Shown piece by piece: positions 1-10,600 of a DNA stretch of 64,000 nucleotides. The notes below the pieces were generated by a model. That model was not told the DNA's origin, did no database searches, and worked only from the letters and a program-made list of their open reading frames with translations. This DNA is from Favolaschia claudopus (Eukaryota; Basidiomycota; Agaricomycetes; Agaricales; Mycenaceae), in NCBI GenBank assembly GCA_037176885.1, contig JAWWNJ010000142.1:434001-498000 (forward strand), given 5' to 3'. Both the position numbers and the translations under genes were made by a program. Each line of letters opens with the position of its first letter. The stretch's first letter is position 1.

Positions 1-1704
1 TGCGACATTTGCTTTGACCCCTTGCTTTCGCATGATGTTCACAACCATCTGAGGAGCATCGGCTCGTCCAACCTTTAGTAAAGCCGACAGAATGGTCGAG
101 AAAGTGAACACATCCCCCACAACGCCTGCTGAGCCCATTTCGCTGATCGTGGCAGCCATGGCGCGGAAATCACCTTGGCGGCCAGCATAACTCAGCATAG
201 TGTTGTACGAAACTACATCGGGTGCTGGCCCATGACTCTGCATCCTTTTGAAGATCTGAAAAGCAATTTCGGCGTCCTTGCGTCCAAGGTGAAGGAGGGG
301 ATGTAAGACTGCGTTGTAAACAAGGAGGGATTGCTCGATCGAGCAACTCTGCTCGATGTCGGCCTGGAAGGTCTTGAACCACTGAAGAGCTTCCGCTGTT
401 CGCTTGACTTCAAAAAGGCAAGACATTATAACTCGACAAGTCATTCCATCGGATTTGACGCCTTGAGCCGTCATGGTACGCCACGAAACCAAAACTTGGT
501 CGATGGCGCCTCGGTCACTGTAGACTTTGAGCACCATGTTCCAAGTTACTACGCCAGGTCGGATTCCAAACTTGGCCATGTCCTTCCAGAGAGCGGCAGC
601 ACGGTCATTTTGCTCCCGTCGCAGGAAGTAAGATAGAAATGATGCCCAGGTTGCCTCTGTTAAAGCCACTGGAGCAGTGGAAGTGATGAATTTGGCGTCC
701 GAGGCAATGAAGGCATCGGGTCCAGTCATGGCCTCCAAAATCGAGTTGTACAACTCTTCCAGCACGGGGACAGAGCGTTTGGCAAGGTTGGAAATATGTT
801 TGGAAAGAGAGCCGGGCCGCGAAACTGATTTGGCAAGCTCCAGACGCCGGATATATACGTCGAACCGGGTTCGTAAGGTTGGGTCGTACGATAGAGTCTT
901 GGAAAATTCCTCCACCGCCTGAGTTGGGCAATGTATATTCGTGTCAAGGAAGACTTTTAAAGCTTTTTGAAAGGAGTCTTCCTGGGCATATGCAGCTATA
1001 GCCGCGAGAAGAAGGTTTGCGCGTCCGGAATGCGCTCGAGATGGAATGAGTTCAAGGGTATCATCAGCCGCTTCACCTTCCAATAAATCGGACGATTCCT
1101 GAGCATTCGGAAGGTGTCTGAACTTTTCGAAAAGCTCTACAACGGCCGTGGAATAGCCCAGCCTCAAGTATGTCGCAACGCAGGTGTTTAATGCATCTGT
1201 CGAGTCGACTGCCGCCGCAGCCAATGCAACCTCCTCGACAAACGATCTTCTACCTGAATCCCACTGCTTGTCCAAAGAATCACGGGGAAGGAGAGATGTG
1301 AGCAGCCGGCTTGTCTGCTGAAGCACTGGGGGCGTGAGGATGTGGAGGTACTTTGCTCGACGAAGCTCCTCCCAAGATTTCCGGATGAGAGGAATGTCCT
1401 GCTTGTCTAAAGCTTCCTTGAGATTGAAACTAAGACGATTGACGAGCTGAAGACGAGATTCGTCCATCTCTTCGCTGGAAGGATTATGGCGCTCGATAAT
1501 GTGCTGGCGGAGCTGCAGAACGGCGACTGGATCGACGGCGCCATTCTGCTCTGTAAAGGGGGGTGGAAGAGAGGCTTGTTTTGGGGGGAACTTGGCGACC
1601 TTGTTCTTGCTCTTATTTTTGGAAGAAACGGAAGCGGCGCGGACGGCAATGCGCGCTGAAGACGAAGGAATACAAGCTACCCATCGCGAGGACGAAGCAA
1701 GCAT
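1..1704 (-). CDS. Pentatricopeptide (PPR) repeat protein, 3' end off the window
   Basis: One uninterrupted frame of 568 codons runs from the ATG at 1704 to the window edge, so the C-terminus is missing. The N-terminus is basic and Ser/Ala-rich (starts MLASSSRWVACIPSSSARIA), as expected of a mitochondrial presequence. Helical-repeat sequence fills the rest. Clear PPR units occur near residue 388 (WNMVLKVYSDRGAIDQVL), near 496 (VSYNTMLSYAGRQGDF) and near 533 (FTFSTILSALLKVGRA). PPR proteins bind organellar RNA and act in mitochondrial transcript stability, processing or translation; the specific target cannot be read here. It is head-to-head with the PPIL2 gene, with only 81 bp between the start codons. 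TPR is less likely because the repeat spacing and the [VF]-[ST]-[YF]-[NS] signature are PPR-like. Confidence 0.85.
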   Translation of the reverse strand, partial: MLASSSRWVACIPSSSARIAVRAASVSSKNKSKNKVAKFPPKQASLPPPFTEQNGAVDPVAVLQLRQHIIERHNPSSEEMDESRLQLVNRLSFNLKEALDKQDIPLIRKSWEELRRAKYLHILTPPVLQQTSRLLTSLLPRDSLDKQWDSGRRSFVEEVALAAAAVDSTDALNTCVATYLRLGYSTAVVELFEKFRHLPNAQESSDLLEGEAADDTLELIPSRAHSGRANLLLAAIAAYAQEDSFQKALKVFLDTNIHCPTQAVEEFSKTLSYDPTLRTRFDVYIRRLELAKSVSRPGSLSKHISNLAKRSVPVLEELYNSILEAMTGPDAFIASDAKFITSTAPVALTEATWASFLSYFLRREQNDRAAALWKDMAKFGIRPGVVTWNMVLKVYSDRGAIDQVLVSWRTMTAQGVKSDGMTCRVIMSCLFEVKRTAEALQWFKTFQADIEQSCSIEQSLLVYNAVLHPLLHLGRKDAEIAFQIFKRMQSHGPAPDVVSYNTMLSYAGRQGDFRAMAATISEMGSAGVVGDVFTFSTILSALLKVGRADAPQMVVNIMRKQGVKANVA

Positions 1705-1785
1705 GAAATTTCTAAGTGGCTGTGTCGTGTAAGCGGTCCCAACTTGGACTTGTACCACTACCTCTCATCTACCTCGTCTGCTGCA

Positions 1786-3844
1786 ATGGGCCACGGCAAT
1801 TCAGGTACGTGTGCTCTATCTACATTGCGTCTAATTGACTCAACAATGTCCAGACAAACTGTGCGCTTTTCAATTCACGCGTTCTCCACTGTCGTCTAAT
1901 TTTGCTAGTTATATCACTCACGCCGAACACTCTGGACAATTTGGCGCGCATTCATCCTCTGTGGGACACAAGCAGAAGGCGGAAGCTCCCCATCCCGGCA
2001 CAATTACACCATTCGACTGCTGTGCTCTTTCATTCCAGCCTTTTACCCATCCTGTCTGTGCTCGCAATGCAGATGGCACTGGGACAGTCTTCGATCTCGT
2101 CAACATCATCCCTTGGCTTAAGTAGGTCTTGCTAGCCCTTTTCAGGCTAGCCGCCAATAGCTTGCAGGCAGCACAACAACGAGCATCCAATCACGAAACA
2201 ACCACTGCTTCCCACCGACCTGATTACTTTGCATTATTCGCGGAAAGAGGCTTCCGGGGAGCTCCACGATCCAATTAGCTTCAAAGTCTTCAGTCAGCAC
2301 TCTCATATCGTCGCAATTGCAACCACTGGCAATGTATTCCTGGCTGAAAGCATCAAAAATGGCCGAGACCTTGTCAGCGATGTTCCGTTCAAGAAGTGCG
2401 TTCCCAATACCTGTTCCCATTCCACCATGCTCATTTATTTTAGACAAGACGTTATGACCTTGCAAAATCCTCATGGACTTCCGCCAGCCTCAGTACCTAG
2501 CGCGATTCCGGCACCTGCTCCTCAATCCGAGTCAAAGCCGAAACCTGTCGCTTCAGCTCCATCTGTTCCAGCAAAACCCAAGGCTGCTGTCCCTTGTACG
2601 TATTCATACGTATAATTTGACCTCTCTGTTCAGATTTCCGGTCCAGGGAATATATCTCCTTATTCTAGTGGTTTGCCGGGAGCCTCTCTGACTTCAACGT
2701 CTGTCGACCCTCAAGCATCGGGATCCTCCAAACTATTATGGGACGAGGTCGGTTTATAGCACTCATGTTGCCCTTTCTAATCCATGCGCATTGTTTCAGG
2801 AAGAGCTCATGTTTGAGGACATCTCAAATCCCGTGAAAGGCAAAGGCAAAGAGAAAGACGTCGGCAAACGTCGCGCCTACGTGCGTGTGGTGACGAATCT
2901 CGGAGGCAGTAGTCTGAACCTTGAACTCTTTTGCGAAAAAGTGCGTTAACCGGAATCATCCAGCACAAATCCTCTCACCTCTGGCTGTAGGCTCCGAAGA
3001 CATGTTACAATTTTCTGATGCTCGCGAAGACGGGAAAATATGACAATTGCTTGTTTCATCGACTTGTCCCTGGATTCATGGTTAGCGCGAAGCTCCTTCA
3101 TAATGAGTACACTGATTCCTTTTGCAGATACAAACAGGAGACCCTACGGGCACCGGCGCAGGAGGCACCTCGTACTGGGAGACACCATTCCGGGACGAGC
3201 ACGATTTAAAGGGTGCAGCTCGGCATGACAGTCGCGGTACTCTTGCCATGGCCAATAAAGGTGCTGGGACGAATGGGTGCGGGGCTTCGAGTTTCTGCTG
3301 TCTGCTGTAATACTGACTTGACCCCCAGCTCTCAGTGGTACCTTACCTTTCGAGCTACACCAAACCTCGACCATAAACACACCGTATTCGGTAAACTTGT
3401 AGGTGGGGAAGATGTTTTGGACGCCTTGGAAAAACTGCCCCTCAAGGACGGCACCGAACGACCTGCAAAAGCCGTTCGAATCACGGAGATCGTCATGTAT
3501 GTATCGCCGTTGTCCACAGTCCCGTGTCTCATCATTTTCATAGATATCAAGACCCTTTCGAAGAGTATAAAACGCGGCTTGCCAAGAAACTCGCTCGAAG
3601 AGCCGAAGCTGGACAGAACCAGTCGGCAGACAAAGTTTCAGAAAAGAAGCAAGGAGACGACGTCAACTGGTTCGGCGTCAAAGTGGGATCCGGAGACTCT
3701 GCATTTGGCGGTGCCAAAGTCGAGGGAGGAGTAGGAAAATATCTGAATCTCAAGCGACCACAGGAAGCTGTTGCAGACGCCGGGATCAACGATAGTAAGA
3801 AAAAGCGGAAAACCACTGGGTTCGGATCCTTTGACAACTGGTAG
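1786..3844 (+). CDS. PPIL2: U-box cyclophilin, peptidyl-prolyl isomerase-like 2
   Basis: Eleven exons give 522 residues: 1786-1804, 1854-1860, 1909-2121, 2168-2395, 2444-2595, 2647-2747, 2800-2940, 2991-3080, 3128-3276, 3329-3496, 3544-3844. The N-terminal half is a U-box ([16 protein letters not shown] then NIIPWLK), followed by [10 protein letters not shown] and [11 protein letters not shown]. The C-terminal cyclophilin domain has [33 protein letters not shown] and the active-site segment around [20 protein letters not shown]. The end GFGSFDNW matches the family terminus (G-F-G-D/S-F-x-x-W). Family members are spliceosome-associated prolyl isomerases with E3 activity, nuclear. The second exon is only 7 nt; with it the protein reads [15 protein letters not shown], the conserved start of this family. 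It converges on VPS20, 46 bp away. Confidence 0.92.
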
Positions 3845-3890
3845 TTAAATTAATGGAAATCTGTTGGAAATCTGTTGTGTACATAATCTA

Positions 3891-4766
3891 CTACGCTGCT
3901 ACAGGCACCCGTTCTCTTTCTTCATTCGGTGTTGGTTGTGGCTCTGCAATGTGCTCCGGTATCGGGTCGTGTGTTGGCACCGACGGCAGTTCGACTTGTG
4001 CTGCTTCTCCCTGTAAATGGAGCAAATTAGCTGAACACTGGCTAGGGATGGGTGAGTTTGGGCTTACTGCTTCAGCTTGTAGCTGCCTCAGTTCTTCCTG
4101 GACAGCGTCCTCTTCATCTGCCGTCAGATTATTGGCCAGGAGCTCTCCGATTTCCTGTAAAACACATATGGCACAGTGCACGCACTAGCATTTCAGAGGC
4201 TTACCCGTTGATATTCTCTGGCTTCTTGCGTTTCGTCCATTAATTTCTCAACGCTCTCAATGCTCATCTCCTTGTGTATTTCTTTCAATACTTCATTGCC
4301 TTGTTTCAACCCGTGGAGCACAGAAACTTCGACCAGAGAGAACTCTATGGTGGATACCTATGTCGTTGTGGCAGTAAGAAACGATTGGAAGATAACAAGA
4401 ACAACGTACAAGTTCCTCCAAGGTCTCGAGTTGACCGTCTGTCTTTACGAGTAGACTTTGTTGATACTTGCGTCGTCGCAATGCAATCACAGCACGATCC
4501 TTGTCTCCCGTGGCTAGATGAGTCCTTGCTATTGCATGTTCTCGCTCGAGAACAACTTGAATCTATGGTATCGTCATTGCGTGCCGACCTGTACCTGCCA
4601 TTGGTCCTACCTTCTTCTGGTATTGCTTGAGCTTATCTCGTTGCAATTTGAGACTAGACGAGGAGGGAGTGTCAAGGAGCAAACAAGTGCACGCAGGAGA
4701 TCTCACAAACTCTAGGATTGCACGGTCTTGCGCTGTAATTTTCGGGGTGGATTGGCTGGCGCCCAT
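3891..4766 (-). CDS. VPS20: ESCRT-III subunit VPS20/CHMP6
   Basis: The start MGASQSTPKITAQDRAIL carries an N-terminal Gly-2 suited to myristoylation, typical of VPS20. After a short first exon (4711-4766) the protein continues LKLQRDKLKQYQKK, then VVLEREHAIAR, ALRRRKYQQSLLVKTDGQLE, TIEFSLVEVSVLHGLKQGN and EIHKEM, the charged coiled core of Snf7-family proteins. The acidic C-terminal part has EIGELLANNLTADEEDAVQE, a MIM-like helix, and ends VPVAA. The first intron uses donor GTTTGT at 4710; the more obvious GTGAGA 4 bp further on would break the frame. VPS20 nucleates Snf7 polymerisation on endosomes downstream of ESCRT-II. It is head-to-head with the PP2C gene, 123 bp between starts. Confidence 0.92.
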
Positions 4767-4889
4767 CCGACATGGACGCAGGCAGTGAAGGGGTTATCTA
4801 ATCAGTGCTTCTGCCGGCATCCCTGCCAGTGTTCGCGGTTCGCCGCAACCTCGATGTAACATTGTGAGGCATATCATACCTCGAGCTCA

Positions 4890-6688
4890 ATGTTTTCGTC
4901 TCGGACCTCTCGAATGATCTTCGCGTGGAGAAGAAGTTATCACGACTACGTGCGCGCCGTGAATCCTGGCGGTGGAATGGTTCGCGTACCTCTCGTCTCT
5001 TCCAAGGCATCCACCTCCCCAGTTGCCCGAATAACTCAGTGACGACGCTCCAGGTCATCGGTGTAGTCAATGCTCGCGGAACGCGCAGGTGCGGTCCTGA
5101 CAAATGGGTCGACTCTTGTCTCTGGCCTCACCTTGCTTCGGAAGCCATCAAGAGGACTTTTATCATTACGCGACTCTATCGCTGGATCCAGAAGAACTGC
5201 GGTTAAGTGTTAAGAAAGCGCACGGAATAGATTGGGATCCATCCAGTGTCGGTGACGTCTTAGCCAGACAAGCTGTCTTCATCGGCATTTACGATGGGTG
5301 AGTCCCCGACCAGTTGATGCCTTCCTCTGTTGAATTATCTCAGACACGGTGGGTCAGGCGTCGCCCAATATCTACGACAGGAAATGCATGGTTTGGTTGA
5401 GTCCGTCAACAAGTCCCACATACCCGAACTCTACGCGTGGATTCAAGAGTTGGGAGGTTATTTCAAGCGCTTCAAGGGCGGCGCTCTATCCCCCTGGATA
5501 TCCGACCCAGAAGCAGCTCCGCCTCTTGATCTTGAAGCTCGTTTGACTCAGGCATTTTTTGAGGTAAGGCCCATGAATGAACTTCTACACGCAGGGAATT
5601 TAATTTTTGTCGTATCTTTCAGGTCGACCAACACTTGTCTGCTGACAAAATGGCGCAGAGTTGTGGAGCCACCGCCTCTGTAGCTATTCTTCACTCTCTA
5701 GACGCTCCAGCGACTCCATTTTTTTCGTCGCAACAATTGGCTTTAACGTAGGAGGACAATATCTCACTGTTCTGAACTTGACGCCTTTGCAGTGTTGCCC
5801 ATTGTGGGTATGTACAATAATTTCATTCATTTAGAAAGTGTACTGAAGACACAAAGGGATACTCGTGTATTGCTCTGCTCAACGGACGGCGGGAAAGTTT
5901 AGTAAGTGAGGCATTGCGCCATGAAGGTCAGAATCTGAAACAAAAGCAGTCCGATGACAGAAAACCATCATGCCGATGCTCGTGTTGAATCTATTCGACT
6001 GCGTCGGATGATGGGAAGCTCGTTGATCACCGATTCTTTTGGTGAATCTCGGTAAGAGGGCGTACGAATGTGGGGATCTATATAACGTCCCCTCACAGTT
6101 GGATGGGAGCACTGGCAAATACAAGGTGGTAAGTGAACACATCTCAGGACCACGTCCATTGCTGTACAACCTTCAGTCTTGGTGATTTGCGTTACAAGAA
6201 ATTCGGAGTAACTCCCGAACCGGAGGTTAGGACAAAGCTGCTGAAAGGTTTGTCGTGAAAGAGTTCTGTGCAGTTTTTGACGAATGTTGGTGGTTTCCTA
6301 GGTTCTGAATGGGCTTACTTGATTCTTGTGTCGGATGGCATCTCTTCCATGCTGTCTGATAGCGAGGTTGTAGACCTGGCCAGGGAGGCACCAGATCCGA
6401 AAGTTGCAGCGCAGCGCATACTGTCTTTTGCAGAAGAACTCGGCGGGGAGGATAATGCCACGGCAATTGTGGTCCCTTTGGCTGGTTGGGCGAAGGTACG
6501 CCGTTTCGTCCAACACGTCTGGTAGCCTCAAAATACTATTTTCATCCAGATTCAGGGTCCTGACTCAACTAAAGAATTGCGAGAGTACAGACGACAGCAG
6601 GCAGGTCGGTGTCTTGCTTCCGCCACTTTCTTTGATACATACTCTCATTGCCATGACAGTCGGAAGCGAGCGCCAACGGCGGATGTAG
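4890..6688 (+). CDS. PTC6: Mitochondrial PP2C (PPM) protein phosphatase, Ptc6-like
   Basis: The protein begins MFSSRTSRMIFAWRRSYHDY, a basic amphipathic presequence, followed by MVRVPLVSSK, VIGVVNARGTR and SHQEDFYHYATLSLD, which carries the metal-binding Glu-Asp of PP2C. Further motifs in order are GIYDGHGGSGVAQYL, SCGATASVAILHS, LTVAHCGDTRVLLCSTDGG, a segment with MTENHHAD, the NTRCLGDLRYK block, SDGISSMLSD and GGEDNATAIVV. All PP2C metal ligands appear to be present. The first intron (5007-5053) is GC-AG; without it the frame seems to shift near 5038. The C-terminus is a short basic tail ending GSERQRRM. Yeast Ptc6/Aup1 is a mitochondrial phosphatase linked to mitophagy and pyruvate dehydrogenase; orthology is inferred from the presequence and motif order. 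It converges on the next gene with only 31 bp between stops. Confidence 0.85.
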
Positions 6689-6719
6689 TCTAGCAATCCA
6701 AAGTACAGATTTGAATAAA

Positions 6720-9364
6720 TTATATCTGGGGAGATGCATGGCCGTCTGCACGCGGGTCGGAACCTGCGGCCCACGCGAGGTGCCCAGAAGGATCCCTCAG
6801 TTTCTGGATAATTTGCCCTCGACCCATGACTTGACGGGCCACTCCAAGTGCTTGACGAGCGTCGTGACCCATTTCTGAAAAAGCTGAGCTTAAGATATCG
6901 CAGAAACACATTGGCCACGTCTTACCTCTGAGCTTTTCGACAGTTTCCAGCGGTATGCCCTCTTCGATTTCCACGACACTGCCGACACTGCCAGCCTCGC
7001 CGGCACCCGGATTACCTGCGGATATACAAAAGCGTGGGGAATCGAGGGCCGCTTGTGGAGTGTATCCTCTCAGCATCCCTTGCAACACTTGTACATGACC
7101 TTGAGGCTGAACCGCATGAGTGGAATTGAAAAAAAATCGGCGAACCACCAACTTGCATATATCCTCCCATCACGCCATAACTCAAAAATAGCTCATCGCC
7201 CCGAGTGGCCATGGCCGGAATTATGGTATGGTAAGGACGTTTGTTGCCTTTCAGCGCGTTGGGGTGCTTCTCGTCCAGTACAAAACCGCTGCCTCGGTTT
7301 TGCAGAGTGAAGCCGCACTCTTTGGGAATAGCTGTTCAGAGATGAGGAGCAGGAACATGCACGCATCCAAATACACTCACCGGCCGTTCCGAAACCTTGA
7401 GGAAAACTCTGAGTATGAATCTTGCATTTTCGGCATTTTCGTTGAATTCTTACCTGCATAATTGCTTTGGATATAGCTGCATGCATTTCCCCACTGATCG
7501 GATACTGGGTCGGTGTTAGCCTCGAGAAACTCATTGCACAGTGACGCTCAACCTGTAAAATATACTGTGTCCGAAGAATTCACGGGATTTCCCTGAGAAT
7601 ATATGAAGCTCTCAAGACCATCGATGTCACAATAGAACCAACATGAACGACATTGGGGTTCGTCTTGAGTGGATCGATGAGTTTCGCGCGGGAGGCCAAG
7701 TACTCCTGAATTGAGGGATAAAATCAAGGATTATAAACGAGGGGAAAGAGTGTACCTTGCTCAGCAATTTCTCGACCGGGATATGTTCAACTTCAGGGTC
7801 CGTAACGTACCACAAGGAATCTTATAGAGGATCAGCCATGACATGGTGTATACTGAGATACTCACCGGCGAAAGCCAATCTATAAATATTGTCAGAAAAG
7901 AACAGTTGCTCTGTGATGGCAGCTTACCGAAGCGCCTCAATCATAACATGTAGATATTCGGCAGAATTGTGCTCCATTTCGAGCAGAGGTTTGATAATCC
8001 CCAATTCTTGTAGGTTCTCCAGTATACCAAGGGCGATGAGGGCTGTGAGACCTGATGTGCGGTTGGTAGGAGCGTATGAGCGCGTTCAGTTATTGTTACC
8101 TTGTCCATTTGGGGGGCACTGAGGCGGAAGTCAGTTCATATGAGACATGATCGCGTTAATGGGTCGTACTTCGTAAAGAGTAACGTCGTCTGCATATGTA
8201 TACTTGATTGGGTCGACGAAAGTCGTCTTGTGGTTGGCGAGGTCATCGAGTTCCATGACGCCACCGTTGCTCTGGATGAGGTCGACGATAGCTTGAGCAA
8301 CACGGCCCTTATAAAATCCATCTTTCCCGTGCGTTGCGACCTCCCTGAATGTTTGGGCTAGGTGAGGCAGTTGGATTATCTGTCCTGGAAGAGGTGCTTT
8401 TCCATTGAGAAGCATTTCATCGCCATTCGGAGAAGCGCTTTTTATCAGGCTCTTTGTTGGGAGAGATTTCAGCACCGGTAGATCCAAACCTCCATCCAAA
8501 CTTACCTCGGACAGCTGCCATGATAAACTTGTGACCTCAGACACTGGAACGCTGGGAAGGGGGGTCAGATTGGAATCCATTTACTGCAAACAGGACAGAA
8601 TACCCTTGTTCCGCCAATCGAATGGCTGGCTGCAAAACGTCTGCAATGGTGACTTTGCCGCTTCCAAGATGTTCGACGGTATCCACCCAGGCTGCCGCAG
8701 CACCTGTCTTTCAAAGTGAGATCCCAGGATCGATCATGCTTGGTCGGTTAACTGACCAGGTACAGTCACAGCATTTAAGTCTGTGAGGGGAATGGCGGAC
8801 CCGGTCAATCCACGCTTGCGCAGGTATTCTATGTCTAATTTCTGAGGGGAACGCCCCGAACTATGACAAAAGTGAGTGGAGCAGAGGTATGTTTATCTGT
8901 ACAAACCCATTCAAGGCCTTGACAGTTTTGTTCTTGGCATCGTAGAAGAGACAGAACGCATCCCTTACACACGATTTAGTTGCAACAGGATCCAGAGAAG
9001 TAAACGAGACTACCCTCCGATCCCGCAGGAGCACGGCTCAGTTACATTGAGAGCAGCAGAAGTTCTACAGCAAAAAATCAATATAGTGAATCGGGTGTGA
9101 CTCGGGCGTTCAACATACGCAACAGCTGCATCAGCTGCAAGTTCATGCGGACGATTGAGGTTGAACACTGAGCAAGAATACAATCAGCCACCGACCTGCG
9201 TTACCTCCCTTTCTCAAAATTTCGAGACCAGCTTCGACTGCGAGAGGCTGAGATGCGGAGACGATTCCTTTGCTACTATACACAACCGAGCGCCGACTGG
9301 GAAAGCGCGTCAAGACAGGTTCGGGCGTCGCAATCTTGTCCCAGTCGATCTTGATTTTGGACAT
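6720..9364 (-). CDS. Gamma-glutamyltransferase family protein (YwrD-like)
   Basis: Multi-exon gene starting [16 protein letters not shown] and reading [32 protein letters not shown] (family start), [77 protein letters not shown] and [14 protein letters not shown]. The catalytic block is [20 protein letters not shown], where the Thr of DTVY is the predicted nucleophile and autoprocessing site; it becomes readable only after removing the intron at about 7507-7555. Downstream come [41 protein letters not shown] and the terminus DGHASPQI. These enzymes hydrolyse or transfer gamma-glutamyl groups of glutathione. No signal peptide is visible, so a cytosolic location is likely. It is divergent from prefoldin 6. 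I see no sign of recent transfer: introns are typical of the neighbours. Confidence 0.88.
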
Positions 9365-9580
9365 AGTGGAGAGATTCAACGACGGTAGATTCAAACGGGA
9401 CGGCGGGATGAGGGAAACGCGGGCTCGAATCGATGGGAATTGGGATCTATACATATTATAACGATACGGATAAGCGTGAGATTGGGGAGTGATTTGGGGG
9501 AGATGGGCGGAGGGAACACAAGCGCAGAAATCACGAGATCGCGGAGTCGGGACAAACGGACCGTTCTGCGGAGCTCCGCC

Positions 9581-10136
9581 ATGTCGCTGCAATTGCAGGC
9601 ACGGCTTAAAACCGCTTCAACCGAGTACCAAAAGATCCAAGCTGATTTGTCTAACGCGGTGGAGGCACGACAACGATTGGATGCTCAATTGGCCGAAAAT
9701 GACCTTGTGAAAAAGGTAGAATCGTCCTTCTCAGCGACCCACAATTACGAACAGAATTCCAGGAGTTTGCCCAGCTAGCGCCGGACAACGTGGTATACAA
9801 GCAGATCGGCCCAGTCCTCGTCAAGCAAGACCAGGCAGAGGCAAAGAGCAATGTTGAGACGAGATTGGAATACATCAAGGGCGAAATGTGAGGGCGAGCC
9901 TCAACATCCGAAATGCTCATTAGACGTCAAACAGAAAACGAGTCGAAGCTCAGTTGCAGGACATTCAATCCAAGTCTGAAAATAAGAAGAACGAGGCGCG
10001 TTTCGTTGCTCGTCGTTCTTTATATCATCACCAACGCAGTCTATGTGTACAGCTGGTAGAAATGCAAGCCGCTTTACAGCAAGCAGCGCAACAGACCCTC
10101 CCGGCAGGCCCCTCCCTCCCGTCGGTGGGTGCGTAG
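9581..10136 (+). CDS. YKE2: Prefoldin subunit 6 (beta-type)
   Basis: Small coiled-coil protein assembled from exons 9581-9715, 9763-9887, 9935-9995 and 10053-10136. It reads MSLQLQARLKTASTEYQKIQ, then EFAQLAPDNVVYKQIGPVLV, QDQAEAKSNVETRLEYIKGE, VEAQLQDIQSKSENKKNE and LVEMQAALQQAAQQT. The NVVYKQIGPVLV hairpin between two coiled coils is the beta-prefoldin signature. Prefoldin is a cytosolic hexamer delivering nascent actin and tubulin to the CCT chaperonin. The last intron is best read as GC-AG (donor GCGCGT at 9996), giving KKNELVEMQ as in homologues; a GT donor 9 bp later would add three residues. Its promoter is the 216-bp gap shared with the gamma-glutamyltransferase. Confidence 0.9.
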
Positions 10137-10183
10137 ACTGTAGATCGCATGTGCATCGACAACACAGTCGAAAAGAGAAGAGT

Positions 10184-10600
10184 TCAAGAGGCTGCCTCGC
10201 TTGGCTGCGGTTTAGCCTCTGCACCTTGGCTTAACGTTGCGCGCTCCCTTTCCGGACTCTGTAGTATAGTTTCCAGCCGAAATCTTTTCCTCTTGGAAAC
10301 AGGCGGGCAATTGCGGATGACAACAATATCGTCTTTGCATAGTTCTGTTCGACACGTTCAAATGATATGTCTGCAAACAATAGACGAGTCAACGCACGGT
10401 TCGCCGGGTCATGCGTCAGATATTTTTTCGTTCGCTCTAGGCGCTGGAGTAAATTTCAGAGCTCTTGTAGCACGCGAGTGTCTAGTGGACGACACCTTTC
10501 CAGTCACTTTGTGAACAGCCCATCTCGACACAACCACAGTGGCAGTTTTTTGCATGAACCCCACCTTCGTTACAATACCGCGCAGCGCCAACGGTGGCAT
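10184..10600 (-). CDS. MRPS17: Mitochondrial small ribosomal subunit protein uS17m
   Basis: Three exons (10496-10600, 10398-10443, 10184-10344) encode about 103 residues. Exon 1 reads MPPLALRGIVTKVGFMQKTA then TVVVSRWAVHKVTGK; exon 2 RLERTKKYLTHDPAN; exon 3 starts QLCKDDIVVIRNCPPVSKRK and runs to a tail ending PSEAAS. This is the uS17 OB fold (binding 12S/16S-type rRNA), with the conserved K-T-x-x-V-x-V-x-R and the H-D-x-x-N-x-L block. The middle exon is only 46 nt and the third contains no Met start, so simple ORF finding shows only exon 1. It converges on prefoldin 6 with 47 bp between stops. Confidence 0.9.

Noticed and set aside
5007..5053. Frameshift or pseudogene in the PP2C gene
   Set aside because: A GC-AG intron restores every motif, so a broken gene is not needed.
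6720..9364. Recent bacterial transfer of the gamma-glutamyltransferase
   Set aside because: The gene has many short introns like its neighbours, so any transfer would be ancient; the family is widespread in fungi.
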